The position numbers were made by a program, and so were the translations under genes. Below, in pieces: positions 34,988 to 44,215 of a DNA stretch of 64,000 nucleotides (within the stretch, counting starts at the first letter, position 1; each line of letters opens with the position of its first letter). The notes below the pieces were generated by a model. It worked only from the letters and a program-made list of their open reading frames with translations. It ran no database searches and was not told the origin of the DNA. Source of the stretch: Gammaproteobacteria bacterium (lineage in GTDB: Bacteria; Pseudomonadota; Gammaproteobacteria; Eutrophobiales; Eutrophobiaceae). The stretch spans positions 1-64,000 of the forward strand of contig JANQNX010000015.1 in assembly GCA_028279365.1 (NCBI GenBank). The letters are read 5' to 3'.

Positions 34988-36547
34988 ATGGAAAAAATCT
35001 TTGAAGATTTACCGCGTGGGGTGCCCGGACGCACGCTTGATGAGTACAAATCACCGAAGGCATGTTGGAAAGATATTATTGAAGTCAGCAAGCACCCCAG
35101 CTATCAATACAGCAATGACAAGTTATTTATCGGACAAGCGAAAGGTCAGTTGCTCGGTATCGATGATGATAGACATGCCATGCTTGTATCCGGTTCGCGT
35201 GGCGGAAAAGGCCGTTCTGTTATCACCCCTAATCTTCTGGAATATAAAGGTTCAGTGCTTGCAATTGATCCGAAAGGCGAACTGGCAAACATCACAGCGC
35301 GGCGACGTGGCAAAGGTGGGAAGGCGATTAACGGCGACTATGATATTGAAGGTTTAGGACAACGTGTCGTTGTGCTTGATCCCTTTCATCGTACTGCACC
35401 TTGGCTGAAAGAGTATCAAGCTGCGTACAATCCTTTGAGCATACTACGTCTTGATAGCGAAACTCTTGTAGAAGATGCCGGATTAATTGGCGATGCCATT
35501 GTCGTATCAAGTAATGATAAAGATCCGCATTGGGATGATAGCGCTCGAAACTTTATCGAAGGTGTCATTCTACATGTCGCGACATATGATAAGTATAAAG
35601 ACCGCCGTCATTTAGTGACTGTATGGGAACTATTGAGTAAAGGGGCAGAATATGATGGTGATGATGAAAGTTTAAGTGATGAAAATATAAACGGCATGAA
35701 CATCTTGTATGCGGAGATGTTCGATAACGTTCATGAGTTACAGCAAAAGGGTTATGAACATATTTCCATTACTATAGAGGGTGCTGCTGAAGATTTTTTT
35801 ACGAAACCAGATAAAGAAAGACTATCTGTTCTTTCAACCGTACGTCGTCATATCAAATTTCTTGGTTATCCCATGTTAAAAGAAGTGCTGACAGGTCATG
35901 ACTTTGATTTAACCGATTTAAAAAATGAACCGAACGGGATGACAATTTATTTATGTTTACCTGCGGGACGAATGGGCACCTGTAATAGATGGTTACGGCT
36001 CTTTATTAACCTTGCGCTCGAAGCAATGGAGCGTGAAGAACGTAAAGCTAAGCCTCCTGTTTTATTATGCCTTGATGAGTTTCCAGTATTGGGTCACATG
36101 AAACAAATTGAAGATGCCGCCGGACAAATAGCCGGGTTTGGTGTAAAGCTTTGGCCGATTGTACAAGATTTAACACAACTGAAAGCGTTATATAAGGATA
36201 GATGGGAAACGTTCATGGGTAATGCCGGAATCACACAGTTTTTTAGTAACAGTGATGCGACAACGCTTGAGTGGATATCAAAGCGAGTGGGTAAAACATC
36301 CATCGTTGTGGGTAGCGGTAATCAAGTGACTAAAGATCAATCGACAGGCGGAGCAACCGGGGCGAGCTGGAAGTTGGAAGTGCAAGACTTACTCACGGCT
36401 GATGAAGCGGCCCGGTATTTCAGGCGAAATGATGAATACGCTAGACAACTTGTTATCTATGCAGATGATGAACCCCTTATTATTGAAAGAGTAAAATATG
36501 ATAAGCACCCTTTCTTTAAGAATAAATTTGATCCTGATACCCGATAA
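34988..36547 (+). CDS. VirD4/TraG-type coupling ATPase lacking membrane segments
   Basis: A 519-residue protein. Walker A GSRGGKGRS lies at about residue 68, Walker B LLCLDEFPVLG at about 358, and the VQDLTQL and TTLEWISKRVG segments complete the TraG/VirD4 signature. It would pump the relaxase-DNA complex into a conjugation channel. The family usually starts with two membrane helices, but this protein starts directly at the ATPase domain. The two downstream genes encode membrane proteins, which may anchor it. No other type IV secretion gene is present. Confidence 0.9.
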   Translation: MEKIFEDLPRGVPGRTLDEYKSPKACWKDIIEVSKHPSYQYSNDKLFIGQAKGQLLGIDDDRHAMLVSGSRGGKGRSVITPNLLEYKGSVLAIDPKGELANITARRRGKGGKAINGDYDIEGLGQRVVVLDPFHRTAPWLKEYQAAYNPLSILRLDSETLVEDAGLIGDAIVVSSNDKDPHWDDSARNFIEGVILHVATYDKYKDRRHLVTVWELLSKGAEYDGDDESLSDENINGMNILYAEMFDNVHELQQKGYEHISITIEGAAEDFFTKPDKERLSVLSTVRRHIKFLGYPMLKEVLTGHDFDLTDLKNEPNGMTIYLCLPAGRMGTCNRWLRLFINLALEAMEREERKAKPPVLLCLDEFPVLGHMKQIEDAAGQIAGFGVKLWPIVQDLTQLKALYKDRWETFMGNAGITQFFSNSDATTLEWISKRVGKTSIVVGSGNQVTKDQSTGGATGASWKLEVQDLLTADEAARYFRRNDEYARQLVIYADDEPLIIERVKYDKHPFFKNKFDPDTR

Positions 36548-36569
36548 ATAAATCTTCCAGGGTATTCAA

Positions 36570-37250
36570 GTGAACAAGCAAGATAAACAGCGTGCAGAGA
36601 ACATTATAGAAAAACTTCAACGTGCAGGCGGTGCATGGCCGCGAGTTGAGGCATTGGATAATGAATTTGGTTTTAGGGTATATGGTTATAGCCGTGCACC
36701 GGAACGGGTATGGCTTTGGTTTTTGATACATATGTTTATTATTAGTATTGCTCTCTGGTTTGGTTGGCAACAGGGCAGCAAGGTAGGAGAGCCGCTTTTA
36801 GATATACCGTTTACAGTTACCATTGGTCAGTGTGTGTTTAGTTTAATTTTTATAGCGGGCGGTGTCGTATTTGTGCGAACGGTTGCATTACGCTTTCTTG
36901 AACGATTAGTCGAAAAACGGTTTGAAATTATTCTTACACGAGAGGCGATCAAGCTGGGCGGTTGGTTCGGTGTAAAACCTTTTGATAGAGATGATTGCAA
37001 ATTTGGTTTTTCCATCGAAAGGCATGGCGAAAGCGAGGATGAAGCGAGAGATGTCAGTATGCGCGGACATCAACCTGATCACGGACGCTATGCAAATACT
37101 GAAGAAGTTGTGTTTTATTACTTGGGACAACGTGTTGTCATTACATCGATTTGCCGAGATAAAAAAGGCACACTTGCATTACACAATCGGTTGCAGGCAC
37201 TGGATTTGGAATTCATTAATCTGGATGGACGGCCTGGTACAAGTATATGA
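36570..37250 (+). CDS. Two-helix membrane protein linked to the coupling protein
   Basis: A 226-residue protein with two membrane segments (about residues 47-66 and 88-110) and a soluble C-terminal domain of about 110 residues. It lies 22 bp after the coupling ATPase gene and overlaps the next gene by 4 bp, so the three are an operon. Because the ATPase lacks membrane helices, this protein may supply its membrane anchor; that is inference. The family is not recognised. Confidence 0.7.
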   Translation: MNKQDKQRAENIIEKLQRAGGAWPRVEALDNEFGFRVYGYSRAPERVWLWFLIHMFIISIALWFGWQQGSKVGEPLLDIPFTVTIGQCVFSLIFIAGGVVFVRTVALRFLERLVEKRFEIILTREAIKLGGWFGVKPFDRDDCKFGFSIERHGESEDEARDVSMRGHQPDHGRYANTEEVVFYYLGQRVVITSICRDKKGTLALHNRLQALDLEFINLDGRPGTSI

Positions 37251-37915
37251 GTGAGGATATCAACAATAATGAAACGGCAACGGAGCGTCGCCAGCGTGAG
37301 GAATATGAAAGAGCGCAGTTAGAAAAGCAAGGGACAGGGGCTACGCAGACTGTTTCAGCTGAACAGCGGCAACATGAAGAATGGGAGCGCGCACAAAAAC
37401 AAAGAGATACGCACGATGACCAGCATCAATATGAATATGAAGAGGTAATAACTGCTGGAAAGAGTATCAACGTAAAAGTAGTTTCACAGTATTGGTTAGA
37501 TGGATTACTTCGCATTATTTCACTCTTAGTATTATTTGTGATTTTAACTGCTACTATCAAGACAGAGTTTTGGTCATATTCACCACTTAAGACTGAACGC
37601 GCAGAAAACATTATCGTGTGTTGGCCGATACATACTTTCTATATAAATGATGACTATCCTGGTTATGACGGTCGGTTTTCTTATCTTCAAAAGGAAAGCT
37701 TACCGCCGAACATCGTTAAAGATTACGATGTGATAAACAAAAACGTGATGAGAGTTATTAATGACAAACAAAGTGAATTGTATGTAAAAATAAAATGGGG
37801 AGCATATCCGGTTATTAATGCCTTCGAAAAGATGGAGATTAAATTTATGGCCAGCAACAAAGAGCAAGTTTGTCATCGCGACTATCTTGAAGCGCAAACA
37901 ATTCCACTTGAGTAA
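37247..37915 (+). CDS. Single-helix membrane protein with repeated Glu/Arg motif
   Basis: A 222-residue protein. The cytosolic N-terminus has a duplicated motif, RRQREEYERAQ (about 14-24) and QRQHEEWERAQ (about 41-51). One membrane segment follows (about 84-103) and then a C-terminal periplasmic domain of 115 residues with two cysteines. It overlaps the previous gene by 4 bp, closing the coupling-protein operon. The function is unknown. Confidence 0.7.
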   Translation: MSEDINNNETATERRQREEYERAQLEKQGTGATQTVSAEQRQHEEWERAQKQRDTHDDQHQYEYEEVITAGKSINVKVVSQYWLDGLLRIISLLVLFVILTATIKTEFWSYSPLKTERAENIIVCWPIHTFYINDDYPGYDGRFSYLQKESLPPNIVKDYDVINKNVMRVINDKQSELYVKIKWGAYPVINAFEKMEIKFMASNKEQVCHRDYLEAQTIPLE

Positions 37916-38077
37916 GACTAAAGTATGGCAAGATAGATTACTGAGACGAATGTTGTTGCTGTTAGGTTATCACTGCATTTCGCGGTATAACCAAAATTTA
38001 TCTATTTTCGTCCAACCCGCTTCTATTAGGTTATTGATTAGTCTTTCACGGCGCTCAGGTTCAACTTCTAATTTTAA

Positions 38078-38518
38078 CTAACCTATTTCTTGCCAAGGTT
38101 CAGAAACACGATAGTCATGCTCCCAACCTTCTTTCGTTAAACAACTGGCAGATAGTTTACAATCACATATACGTTTACTGAAAATTCCTCCAGGCTTGAC
38201 TTCATCCCATTCAAGGAGGATACGGCAAAACTCTAGGTTAGTATTTTCAGTTTCTTCGTCAACTGTGCGATAAATAGCATCAGTATCGCCACAGGTTTGC
38301 CAACCATTATTTGATAAATAGTTATCTAACATAATCTTCCTTAGTTCAGTAGGCTTTGGAAGGCTTTCAATATTTTGATAGGTGTTAGGTTCGCTAGCGG
38401 CAATTTCTACTAGACCCTGACGGGTCAGTTGCTTGGCATAAATTACATTTTCAAGCTTACCAGCTTTTTTACCTGCCTCCGTCTGACTGCTTTCAATGAT
38501 ACCAAGTTCTATATTCAT
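38078..38518 (-). CDS. Hypothetical protein, possibly truncated by an in-frame TAG
   Basis: A 146-residue soluble protein without recognised motifs. After the TAG stop (38078-38080) the same frame continues for 35 codons to a TGA at 37970. The continuation (PERRERLINNLIEAGW, then a W-L-Y-R end) looks protein-like and resembles an internal stretch around DNYLSNNGW and AIYR. The gene may therefore have been about 182 residues and been cut by a nonsense change, or be read through. No start codon in that frame could make the tail a separate gene. Confidence 0.6.
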   Translation of the reverse strand: MNIELGIIESSQTEAGKKAGKLENVIYAKQLTRQGLVEIAASEPNTYQNIESLPKPTELRKIMLDNYLSNNGWQTCGDTDAIYRTVDEETENTNLEFCRILLEWDEVKPGGIFSKRICDCKLSASCLTKEGWEHDYRVSEPWQEIG

Positions 38519-38561
38519 CTAAGTTCCTAGATAATGTTAAGTTAATTATAAAAGAATAATT

Positions 38562-38951
38562 TTAGGTTACTATGAGATAGATTAAAGAGAGCAAAGCAAT
38601 CATCATCATTGATATAGCTATTGGTCCAGTTGAAGGGACAACCGGGGGTACAGCGAGAAGAAAACCAAAGGAAGGACGAGATGAAGGCTTTACAAAGGTA
38701 TTTAATGCAGATTGGATAATACGAAAGAGCAATAAACCTGCAATTAATACGACAAAAAAAGTGATAACCCCCGTGAATTGAGTGCCAGCGTTAACCTTTG
38801 CAACACGCTCTGATAAATTGAAAATATTTATCATTCCCCAATAGGAAATTTGAGGGTGGTAGAAAAAGGTAATGTATGCCGCTAATACGACATAGCCTAC
38901 CCTGAGTAAGTTAAGTATCGCTTGCATCGATAGTTCTCCGAGTGCATTCAT
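38562..38951 (-). CDS. Small membrane protein, unknown function
   Basis: A 129-residue protein with three hydrophobic segments (about residues 13-30, 58-80 and 104-127). No family is recognised. AAGG lies a few bases before the ATG at 38951; a second ATG eight codons later is possible. It lies 36 bp downstream of the RadC-like gene on the same strand. Confidence 0.65.
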   Translation of the reverse strand: MNALGELSMQAILNLLRVGYVVLAAYITFFYHPQISYWGMINIFNLSERVAKVNAGTQFTGVITFFVVLIAGLLLFRIIQSALNTFVKPSSRPSFGFLLAVPPVVPSTGPIAISMMMIALLSLIYLIVT

Positions 38952-38987
38952 TTTGCCTTGATGTCATGCTGAATGCCAGCCTGATAG

Positions 38988-39488
38988 TTAAATCAGGCCG
39001 TGCTCAGCAAATGAATAAGCATTTTCGCCAATAACGATATGATCAAGAACACGAATGTCAATCAATGATAGCGTATCGATAATCTTTTTCGTAATAGTGC
39101 GATCAGCTTGTGAGGGATCGCAAACGCCGGAAGGATGATTGTGTGCAATGATACAGGCAGCGGCGTTATGGGTTAAGGCAGATTTTACGACTTCACGAGT
39201 ATAAATACTTGCGCCATCAATGGTGCCGCGAAACAGTTCTTCAAATGCAATGACTCGATGACGATTGTCAAGCCAAAGCACAGCGAATATTTCGTGCTCA
39301 AGATGTGATAGTTTTAATTTCATAAAGTCGATGCTATCAGCAGGTGATGTCAGTGCTTTACCGCGACGAAAGCGACGACTGATAGCAGTCTGTGCGGCAT
39401 GGATGATTTCATCAGGTGAAGCAGGACGGTATGCACCGTTACGCTCTTGTACATTAAGCGTGATACTGGTTTTGCCTTTTGTTGTCAT
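38988..39488 (-). CDS. RadC-like JAB/MPN+ domain protein
   Basis: About 166 residues. The JAMM metal motif is complete: Glu in FEELFRGT, HNHPSG and the Asp in DPSQAD. The C-terminus has LDHIVIG and a final AEHGLI typical of RadC. The helix-hairpin-helix part of chromosomal RadC is missing, as in most island and plasmid copies. The ATG at 39488 follows AAAGGAGC; the frame is open 49 codons further but without a ribosome-binding site. Such genes are frequent markers of integrative elements; the reaction is not settled. Confidence 0.88.
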   Translation of the reverse strand: MTTKGKTSITLNVQERNGAYRPASPDEIIHAAQTAISRRFRRGKALTSPADSIDFMKLKLSHLEHEIFAVLWLDNRHRVIAFEELFRGTIDGASIYTREVVKSALTHNAAACIIAHNHPSGVCDPSQADRTITKKIIDTLSLIDIRVLDHIVIGENAYSFAEHGLI

Positions 39489-39938
39489 TGCTACGCTCCT
39501 TTGTTTACGCGAATTGCGCAAACGGCAGCAGCAAACTAGACAGGCCATAACCACCCTGAAGGCCAACAGGCGCGGGCAGGAGAGGATCGACAACACGGGT
39601 GCCGACGAAACCTTTAGGGAAGGGTGGTATGACATGGCGTGATGCTAGAGTGTTAAGGCAATGAAAGCGTCAAAGAGCGGGATGACGGCAATAAACCAAT
39701 GTATTATGTTTCGTGTATAGACATAATTAATAAATAACAGACTGTTTTACCCTTCATAAATTTAGGCAGACAGTTCTATCACCGTTCAATCACGTTTTTC
39801 ACATCCCCAACTTTAAAACTGAAAACGCAAGCATTCCTACTCTTATCGTTTCGGCCCTACGGATGCAGTTCAATTATGGTGCTGTAATACGTGAAGGCAT
39901 GAAAGGCTCAGCACTGAGCAAAAATTAAGGAGGAAAAA

Positions 39939-40097
39939 ATGCAGTCAATTACACATCAATTCAATGCCAGAACAACACAATTTAATTCAGCTTGGCTAGC
40001 CGTTTTTTCGCTTTGGCTTATTTCTGATGTTGAACAATCAACGAAAGAAAAAAAGTATGTGGTACAAAGAATTGGAACAATGCCAAAACCATATTAA
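39939..40097 (+). CDS. Small 52-residue protein
   Basis: This short frame has one of the strongest ribosome-binding sites in the island, TTAAGGAGG five bases before the ATG. The product starts MQSITHQFNAR, has a hydrophobic patch (SAWLAVFSLWLI) and a Lys-rich end. A GCTCAG/CTGAGC hairpin lies about 20 bp upstream (39907-39920). The gap from 39489 to 39938 shows no other gene. A role is unknown; a small membrane or regulatory peptide is possible. Confidence 0.55.
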   Translation: MQSITHQFNARTTQFNSAWLAVFSLWLISDVEQSTKEKKYVVQRIGTMPKPY

Positions 40098-40103
40098 ATA
40101 AAG

Positions 40104-40313
40104 TTATTTAGGCATTAGTTCATTATGCGCAGTTATGGATTTTAATGATAAACTCCTATTATCGTTATTTACGGAGGTGGAGAAAGGCTGAGTGTAAGAT
40201 GACGTTGGTTCATCTTGATAGCCTGATTTTTTATCCTGATTGTCTATGATTGTTGAAGTAATTATCGAACCAACAATACAGCCAAATAGTAAATATAGAG
40301 ATTCCTTTTTCAA
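40104..40313 (-). CDS. Small protein with N-terminal membrane helix
   Basis: A 69-residue protein with one hydrophobic segment (about 5-22) and a polar Ser/Asn-rich tail, either membrane-anchored or exported. The start is TTG, supported by AAAGGAGTG eight bases before it. It converges on the 52-residue gene, with 6 bp between the stops. No family is recognised. Confidence 0.55.
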   Translation of the reverse strand: MKKESLYLLFGCIVGSIITSTIIDNQDKKSGYQDEPTSSYTQPFSTSVNNDNRSLSLKSITAHNELMPK

Positions 40314-40390
40314 AACACACTCCTTTAAAAGTTATTTCTATATTCTTTTTTGCATATTGTTTACATGATTTGCAAGTATTTTAAATAACA

Positions 40391-41113
40391 ATGTCTATTT
40401 TAATAGATTTCATCAGTTTAAATATGGAAGGTATTATAGGTTCTGTTGTTGGGGGTGCTATCCTGATTTTTATTCTATGGCTATGGCAGAATTTTCTTCG
40501 ATTTTTTAACCCAAAACATTTTAATAAATTAAAAGGCGAAGCCGTTCGTATTTATTCACTTCAAGGCAAAAAAACAATAGAAGTCCCTAACTTCAGTGCC
40601 CCCCTTAGACCTCTGTCAAAGACGGGGAATATGATGAGTATGCAGTCTCAAGAGATAGATGCGGATCTTGCTGAAAACTTTCCCCCTCCAAAACCTGAAG
40701 ATGTACAGATGTATAAATTAGAAAAGGTTACTTTATCAGTAAATCGTAAAGAGAAAGCACGGCTTAAAGGATTAATGAAATATTCCAATAAAGATAAAAA
40801 TAGAGATAGTATTAATAAAATAGCTGAAATTGAGGGCATTGGAGATTTTATTTATTCTGATAAAGAGAACTTTAGAGGCACAGTATCATTATACTGCAAG
40901 ATGGTAGAGAAAGATGCGAATAAAAAAATAAAGTCTGTTTGGACAGTGTCCTGTTTTTTAAAAGGAGATGCAGGTAGGCAAGAGTGGAGTGGGTTTTGGT
41001 TATTGTTTGATCGTGAAAAGCCTTCTATATTAAATTTTGGAGAAATTAAACTTGAGGGTGATGAAAGGCCAAGTATTTCGGAAATATTGATGAAAAAAAT
41101 TCGTAGCTCTTAA
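40391..41113 (+). CDS. Membrane-anchored protein, unknown function
   Basis: A 240-residue protein with one membrane helix (about residues 12-34) and a cytosolic domain of about 200 residues. The end of the domain, with SVWTVSCFLKGDAG and WSGFWLLFDRE, looks like a beta sheet. No known motif. The 237 bp after it hold only a possible 45-residue minus-strand frame. Confidence 0.6.
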   Translation: MSILIDFISLNMEGIIGSVVGGAILIFILWLWQNFLRFFNPKHFNKLKGEAVRIYSLQGKKTIEVPNFSAPLRPLSKTGNMMSMQSQEIDADLAENFPPPKPEDVQMYKLEKVTLSVNRKEKARLKGLMKYSNKDKNRDSINKIAEIEGIGDFIYSDKENFRGTVSLYCKMVEKDANKKIKSVWTVSCFLKGDAGRQEWSGFWLLFDREKPSILNFGEIKLEGDERPSISEILMKKIRSS

Positions 41114-41120
41114 TACAGAA

Positions 41121-41258
41121 CTAGATCTTATGATTCCAAAATATATGAACTTCTTTGTAATCAAATTCGATTGTAAATATTTTGCCTGCTAATTCTATAT
41201 GTCTTGCCATAGCTTCATAATCGATATAAAAAGGTGAGATTTTAGGAGCATTCAACAT
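41121..41258 (-). CDS. Possible 45-residue protein or gene remnant
   Basis: The frame starts MLNAPKISPFYIDYEAM and ends IFWNHKI, a composition that looks protein-like. There is no clear ribosome-binding site, so it may be the tail of a degraded gene. The function is unknown. Confidence 0.3.
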   Translation of the reverse strand: MLNAPKISPFYIDYEAMARHIELAGKIFTIEFDYKEVHIFWNHKI

Positions 41259-41350
41259 AAGAAGAAAAGAACCGCATGCAAATCACTAATAAAAATATTT
41301 TGCCAAGACCTTGGTAGTTATTGTTAACTCGCAGCTCTCAGGAAATTAAT

Positions 41351-41716
41351 TTAATAATCCGTCACTATATAACCATTTAACTGTGCTATTTCTTCATGTT
41401 CTTTTAATGTCTTTTTAATGGGTACACATGGCACACATTTCAAAACATGATTTGATTTTTCTAATAGAGATACAAGTTCAGTAAAATCAACATACCCCTT
41501 AAAAGGTTTGATTGTTCCAAAGTCATGTAAACCATAAATCATATTAGGATTTACAGGATTAATATCTGAAAGTAACCAGGTGCCGTAACAGGTTTCAGGA
41601 CAAACTTCGGCAACAGGATAGAAGTCGGGTTCTGGACGACCTCTATCTTTAAGGTTTTTTCTGATTAAACCATTTTTCAGTAATTGATCATGAATTTCTT
41701 TAGTGAATAAATCCAT
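41351..41716 (-). CDS. DUF2958 family protein
   Basis: A 121-residue protein. TWLLSDINPVNPNMIYGLHDFG followed by GYVDFTEL matches the DUF2958 pattern (T-W-L-L-x-x-x-P, then G-L-x-D-x-G and G-Y-V). Members occur mainly on plasmids and integrative conjugative elements, and their role is unknown. GGAGG lies before the ATG. It stands alone at the left side of a 775-bp gene-poor stretch. Confidence 0.78.
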   Translation of the reverse strand: MDLFTKEIHDQLLKNGLIRKNLKDRGRPEPDFYPVAEVCPETCYGTWLLSDINPVNPNMIYGLHDFGTIKPFKGYVDFTELVSLLEKSNHVLKCVPCVPIKKTLKEHEEIAQLNGYIVTDY

Positions 41717-41924
41717 TTAATTTCCTCCTTCAGAATAATGTATTGCTCAACATAGGTACAAAATTCCGGGCACGTATGAAATGTCAATGGCTTGCCCATT
41801 TACATGAGGTAGTGCTCGAATAAAATTTATACCGTTGAGCAATTTATACAAGGTGGAAAATTAAATGAGACTGGATATGTTTAATATGAATAATTTGATG
41901 TGCGCAGTGTGTTAGGCCGCACAT

Positions 41925-42017
41925 CCGTGATACTAAGGGTATCAGACGGGCTTACATCAAGTAGGAGTAATAGATTACTATTTTATTGACAGACTGTTAA
42001 TAAATACTCTATATAAT
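41925..42017 (+). promoter_or_regulatory. Stem-loop and sigma70-like promoter in gene-free stretch
   Basis: A stem-loop, CCGT-GATAC with GTATC-ag-ACGG, lies at 41925-41949. TTGACA (41986-41991) and TATATAAT (42010-42017) follow, with 18 bases from -35 to the start of TATATA. No open frame of note follows before the terminator at 42068, which points to a short RNA rather than an mRNA. The rest of the stretch to 42491 holds a GGTAGG/CCTACC hairpin near 42160-42178 and no convincing gene. Confidence 0.45.
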
Positions 42018-42023
42018 AAATGA

Positions 42024-42095
42024 AGGTGGCGATTGTCGCTTTTAATTAACGATTATTTATCTAGAAGCGCTCGGATAAGTCTGAGCGTTTCTTTT
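42024..42095 (+). ncRNA. Candidate small RNA of about 70 nt
   Basis: Transcription from the promoter at 41986-42017 would begin near 42024 and stop at the terminator CGCTCGGA-taag-TCTGAGCG plus TTTCTTTT (42068-42095). The interval also has a GCGA/TCGC hairpin and only a nine-codon frame. No similarity to a known RNA is recognised. The evidence is promoter plus terminator only. Confidence 0.4.
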
Positions 42096-42491
42096 ATGTG
42101 ATAAAACAACCGTATAAACAACGATAAAATATACATCGTTATTTCCTTTCCGATTATTGGTAGGTTAAAGCCTACCTCTCAAATACAACCAAGATAGTTG
42201 TAAATTACGTGCTAACAGCTAACAAAGCAGTGCATGTGTGAATATCAGAAAGTGCGACAACCGCCACTTATATGAGTGCATGATTCAGCATGTGAATACA
42301 AGACTAAATTCATAATGTGACAAATAACGAACAAAAAAACATGACATTTATCGATCAAAGTTACAGTAGGCAAAATAGCGCAAAAGAAAGTGGGCAATTT
42401 AGAACCGAAGATTACACAATAAGCGGTAATCAATGTTGATAGATGCGTGATAATTTTCATTATGGTAAACAGCAAACCGCTTTATTTTTTA

Positions 42492-42767
42492 TTAATAAAT
42501 AGAATTCCACTCCTCAACGGTTAGTAATTCATGTTTCTTTAAAGAATGTAGATATAATCTTCCGTGTGGTTTTTTGGAAACTTTTACATTTATTTTAAAA
42601 ACTGTACCGATAGGATGAGCTTCTCTTACTTTCTTTGAGCACTCAATGAATAAACCTTCTGATACTGCCTGATTTTCTAATGTGATTACGCGCAATCTGT
42701 TTGTATCAGGATCTATGATAAGCTTGCCAAGCACGCCATAAAATTCCTGACCAACTTCAAGTTCCAT
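42492..42767 (-). CDS. Small protein downstream of the SIR2/Argonaute pair
   Basis: A 91-residue soluble protein. Alternating hydrophobic residues (FYGVLGKLIIDPDTNRLRVITLE, in part) suggest a small beta-barrel domain. It lies 35 bp after the Argonaute gene on the same strand, so it is probably transcribed with it. It could be an accessory of that defence system or an unrelated passenger. No family is recognised. Confidence 0.6.
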   Translation of the reverse strand: MELEVGQEFYGVLGKLIIDPDTNRLRVITLENQAVSEGLFIECSKKVREAHPIGTVFKINVKVSKKPHGRLYLHSLKKHELLTVEEWNSIY

Positions 42768-42802
42768 GTTTTATTCTAAACGTTGTAAGTTCATGAAATA
42801 AC

Positions 42803-44215
42803 TTACATGAAGTTTCTGAAATCATAGATACTGTCTACCATATCAGGATTTTGCTGGATTATGTCAGCAAAGCTTTTTGAATAGACAAGTGTCACGGGTA
42901 ACTTCTTATAGAGAGTATTATTGTTCCAGTCCATTTTTGTAAGGCTTAAAATGGCTGAACATGTATCATGCCATCCGCCATTTCCGGTAAATCTTCGAAT
43001 AAGAACTGGTGATGGCGTGGGCTTTAAAGCCCCTTCTTTATAAATACTATAATTTGGTTTTGTTAAATGAACTCCCTGTACACTCCCTTGCGTCCAAAGT
43101 AATGCTTCATTTTTATCAATTGGTAAATAGATTCCACGTTCTATTGGGTAGTTAAATGGTTTTGGTGGTGATTTATAATCAAACCTTATTGCCTTCCAGT
43201 TAGTCCCCTTTACTATTTGCACAAGTTCAATTTCTGTACTGTCACGAAAACTATCTAGCGCACCCAGTATTTCTTCTTCTTTGAATTGAGTGTTTTTATG
43301 AATTGTTATTTTGCGAGGCACTCTTCCAAAGTGTCCACTTTGATATATTTCAAGACTTCGAGATAAAACAGATTGCATCTCATAATAGGTAAGATATGGG
43401 TTCTTTTGGTTGTCCTGAATAAATTCTTTTGCATCATAAGCAACAAACCGAAAACCTGTGCCATCAGGATCAAATACCTGACTGCAACATGTAGTATATG
43501 AATTGCCATCCCCATCATGTTTCATGGCATAGCTTATACCGATAAATGCTTCATCATTGCTAAGTCCAGTTAACTTCCATGGAATACCGCCCGCTTTAGA
43601 ATATATTGCAACACTTAAACCCCACATTACATTTGCGCGGCAATTACGTTCTAAACTTGCTTGGCGAATAATCTGTATTGGTATATTAGAAGGGGCACAA
43701 TAGGCTTTTAAATAATCATGAAAGTTAAAATCGTCTACCTCAAAACATGAAGCCCAGGTAGGAGGAAGATATATAAGTGCTACGTCAAAACTACTTCTGA
43801 GTGCTTTTAATGAACCTATGTTTTGAAATAATCCTCGTGCTAATTCAACTTTTTGTTCTGGATTAGCGAACTCATCAAGATTATCTGGCAGAGTTATTAC
43901 AAGATTTGGATCTTGTTCTTCTATTGGAATTCGAAAAACACTATTAAACCCAGGGTATTTAGGGTAGTAATTTGGTATCTCTTTTGCGGAAGCTGGTTTT
44001 TTTAATTCTTCTACTAATTTCGTTAATTTAGGTAGGTCACTTTGTCTGGCAAGCAATGCAAAACGGATTTTATTTGGATAATCAAATTTTTCGCTATAAG
44101 GGCCATGTTCGATTAATCCTGACAAGGGGTGTCTATGGGTTTTCCTGTTGTTAAATAGGAGATCTGGTTCTGTTATTTTTGAATAGCCACCAAGCTCAGC
44201 AGATATACTGTTCAT
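42803..44215 (-). CDS. Short prokaryotic Argonaute (MID-PIWI)
   Basis: A 470-residue protein with the size and layout of short pAgo: a MID domain in the middle (around [12 protein letters not shown]) and a PIWI domain to the end ([28 protein letters not shown]). N and PAZ domains are absent and the catalytic DEDX tetrad is not visible, as expected for short, inactive pAgos. With guide RNA, such proteins sense foreign DNA and switch on the partner effector. The start overlaps the SIR2-APAZ gene by 4 bp (ATGA). Confidence 0.85.
   Translation of the reverse strand: MNSISAELGGYSKITEPDLLFNNRKTHRHPLSGLIEHGPYSEKFDYPNKIRFALLARQSDLPKLTKLVEELKKPASAKEIPNYYPKYPGFNSVFRIPIEEQDPNLVITLPDNLDEFANPEQKVELARGLFQNIGSLKALRSSFDVALIYLPPTWASCFEVDDFNFHDYLKAYCAPSNIPIQIIRQASLERNCRANVMWGLSVAIYSKAGGIPWKLTGLSNDEAFIGISYAMKHDGDGNSYTTCCSQVFDPDGTGFRFVAYDAKEFIQDNQKNPYLTYYEMQSVLSRSLEIYQSGHFGRVPRKITIHKNTQFKEEEILGALDSFRDSTEIELVQIVKGTNWKAIRFDYKSPPKPFNYPIERGIYLPIDKNEALLWTQGSVQGVHLTKPNYSIYKEGALKPTPSPVLIRRFTGNGGWHDTCSAILSLTKMDWNNNTLYKKLPVTLVYSKSFADIIQQNPDMVDSIYDFRNFM

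Noticed and set aside
37818-38081. 87-codon plus-strand frame after the coupling operon
   Set aside because: It overlaps the previous gene in another frame and runs antisense to the protein-like tail of the minus-strand gene; composition does not look like a protein.
42245-42475. 76-codon minus-strand frame rich in Ile, Leu and Cys
   Set aside because: No ribosome-binding site and no family pattern; it lies in a gene-free, AT-rich stretch and looks like chance.
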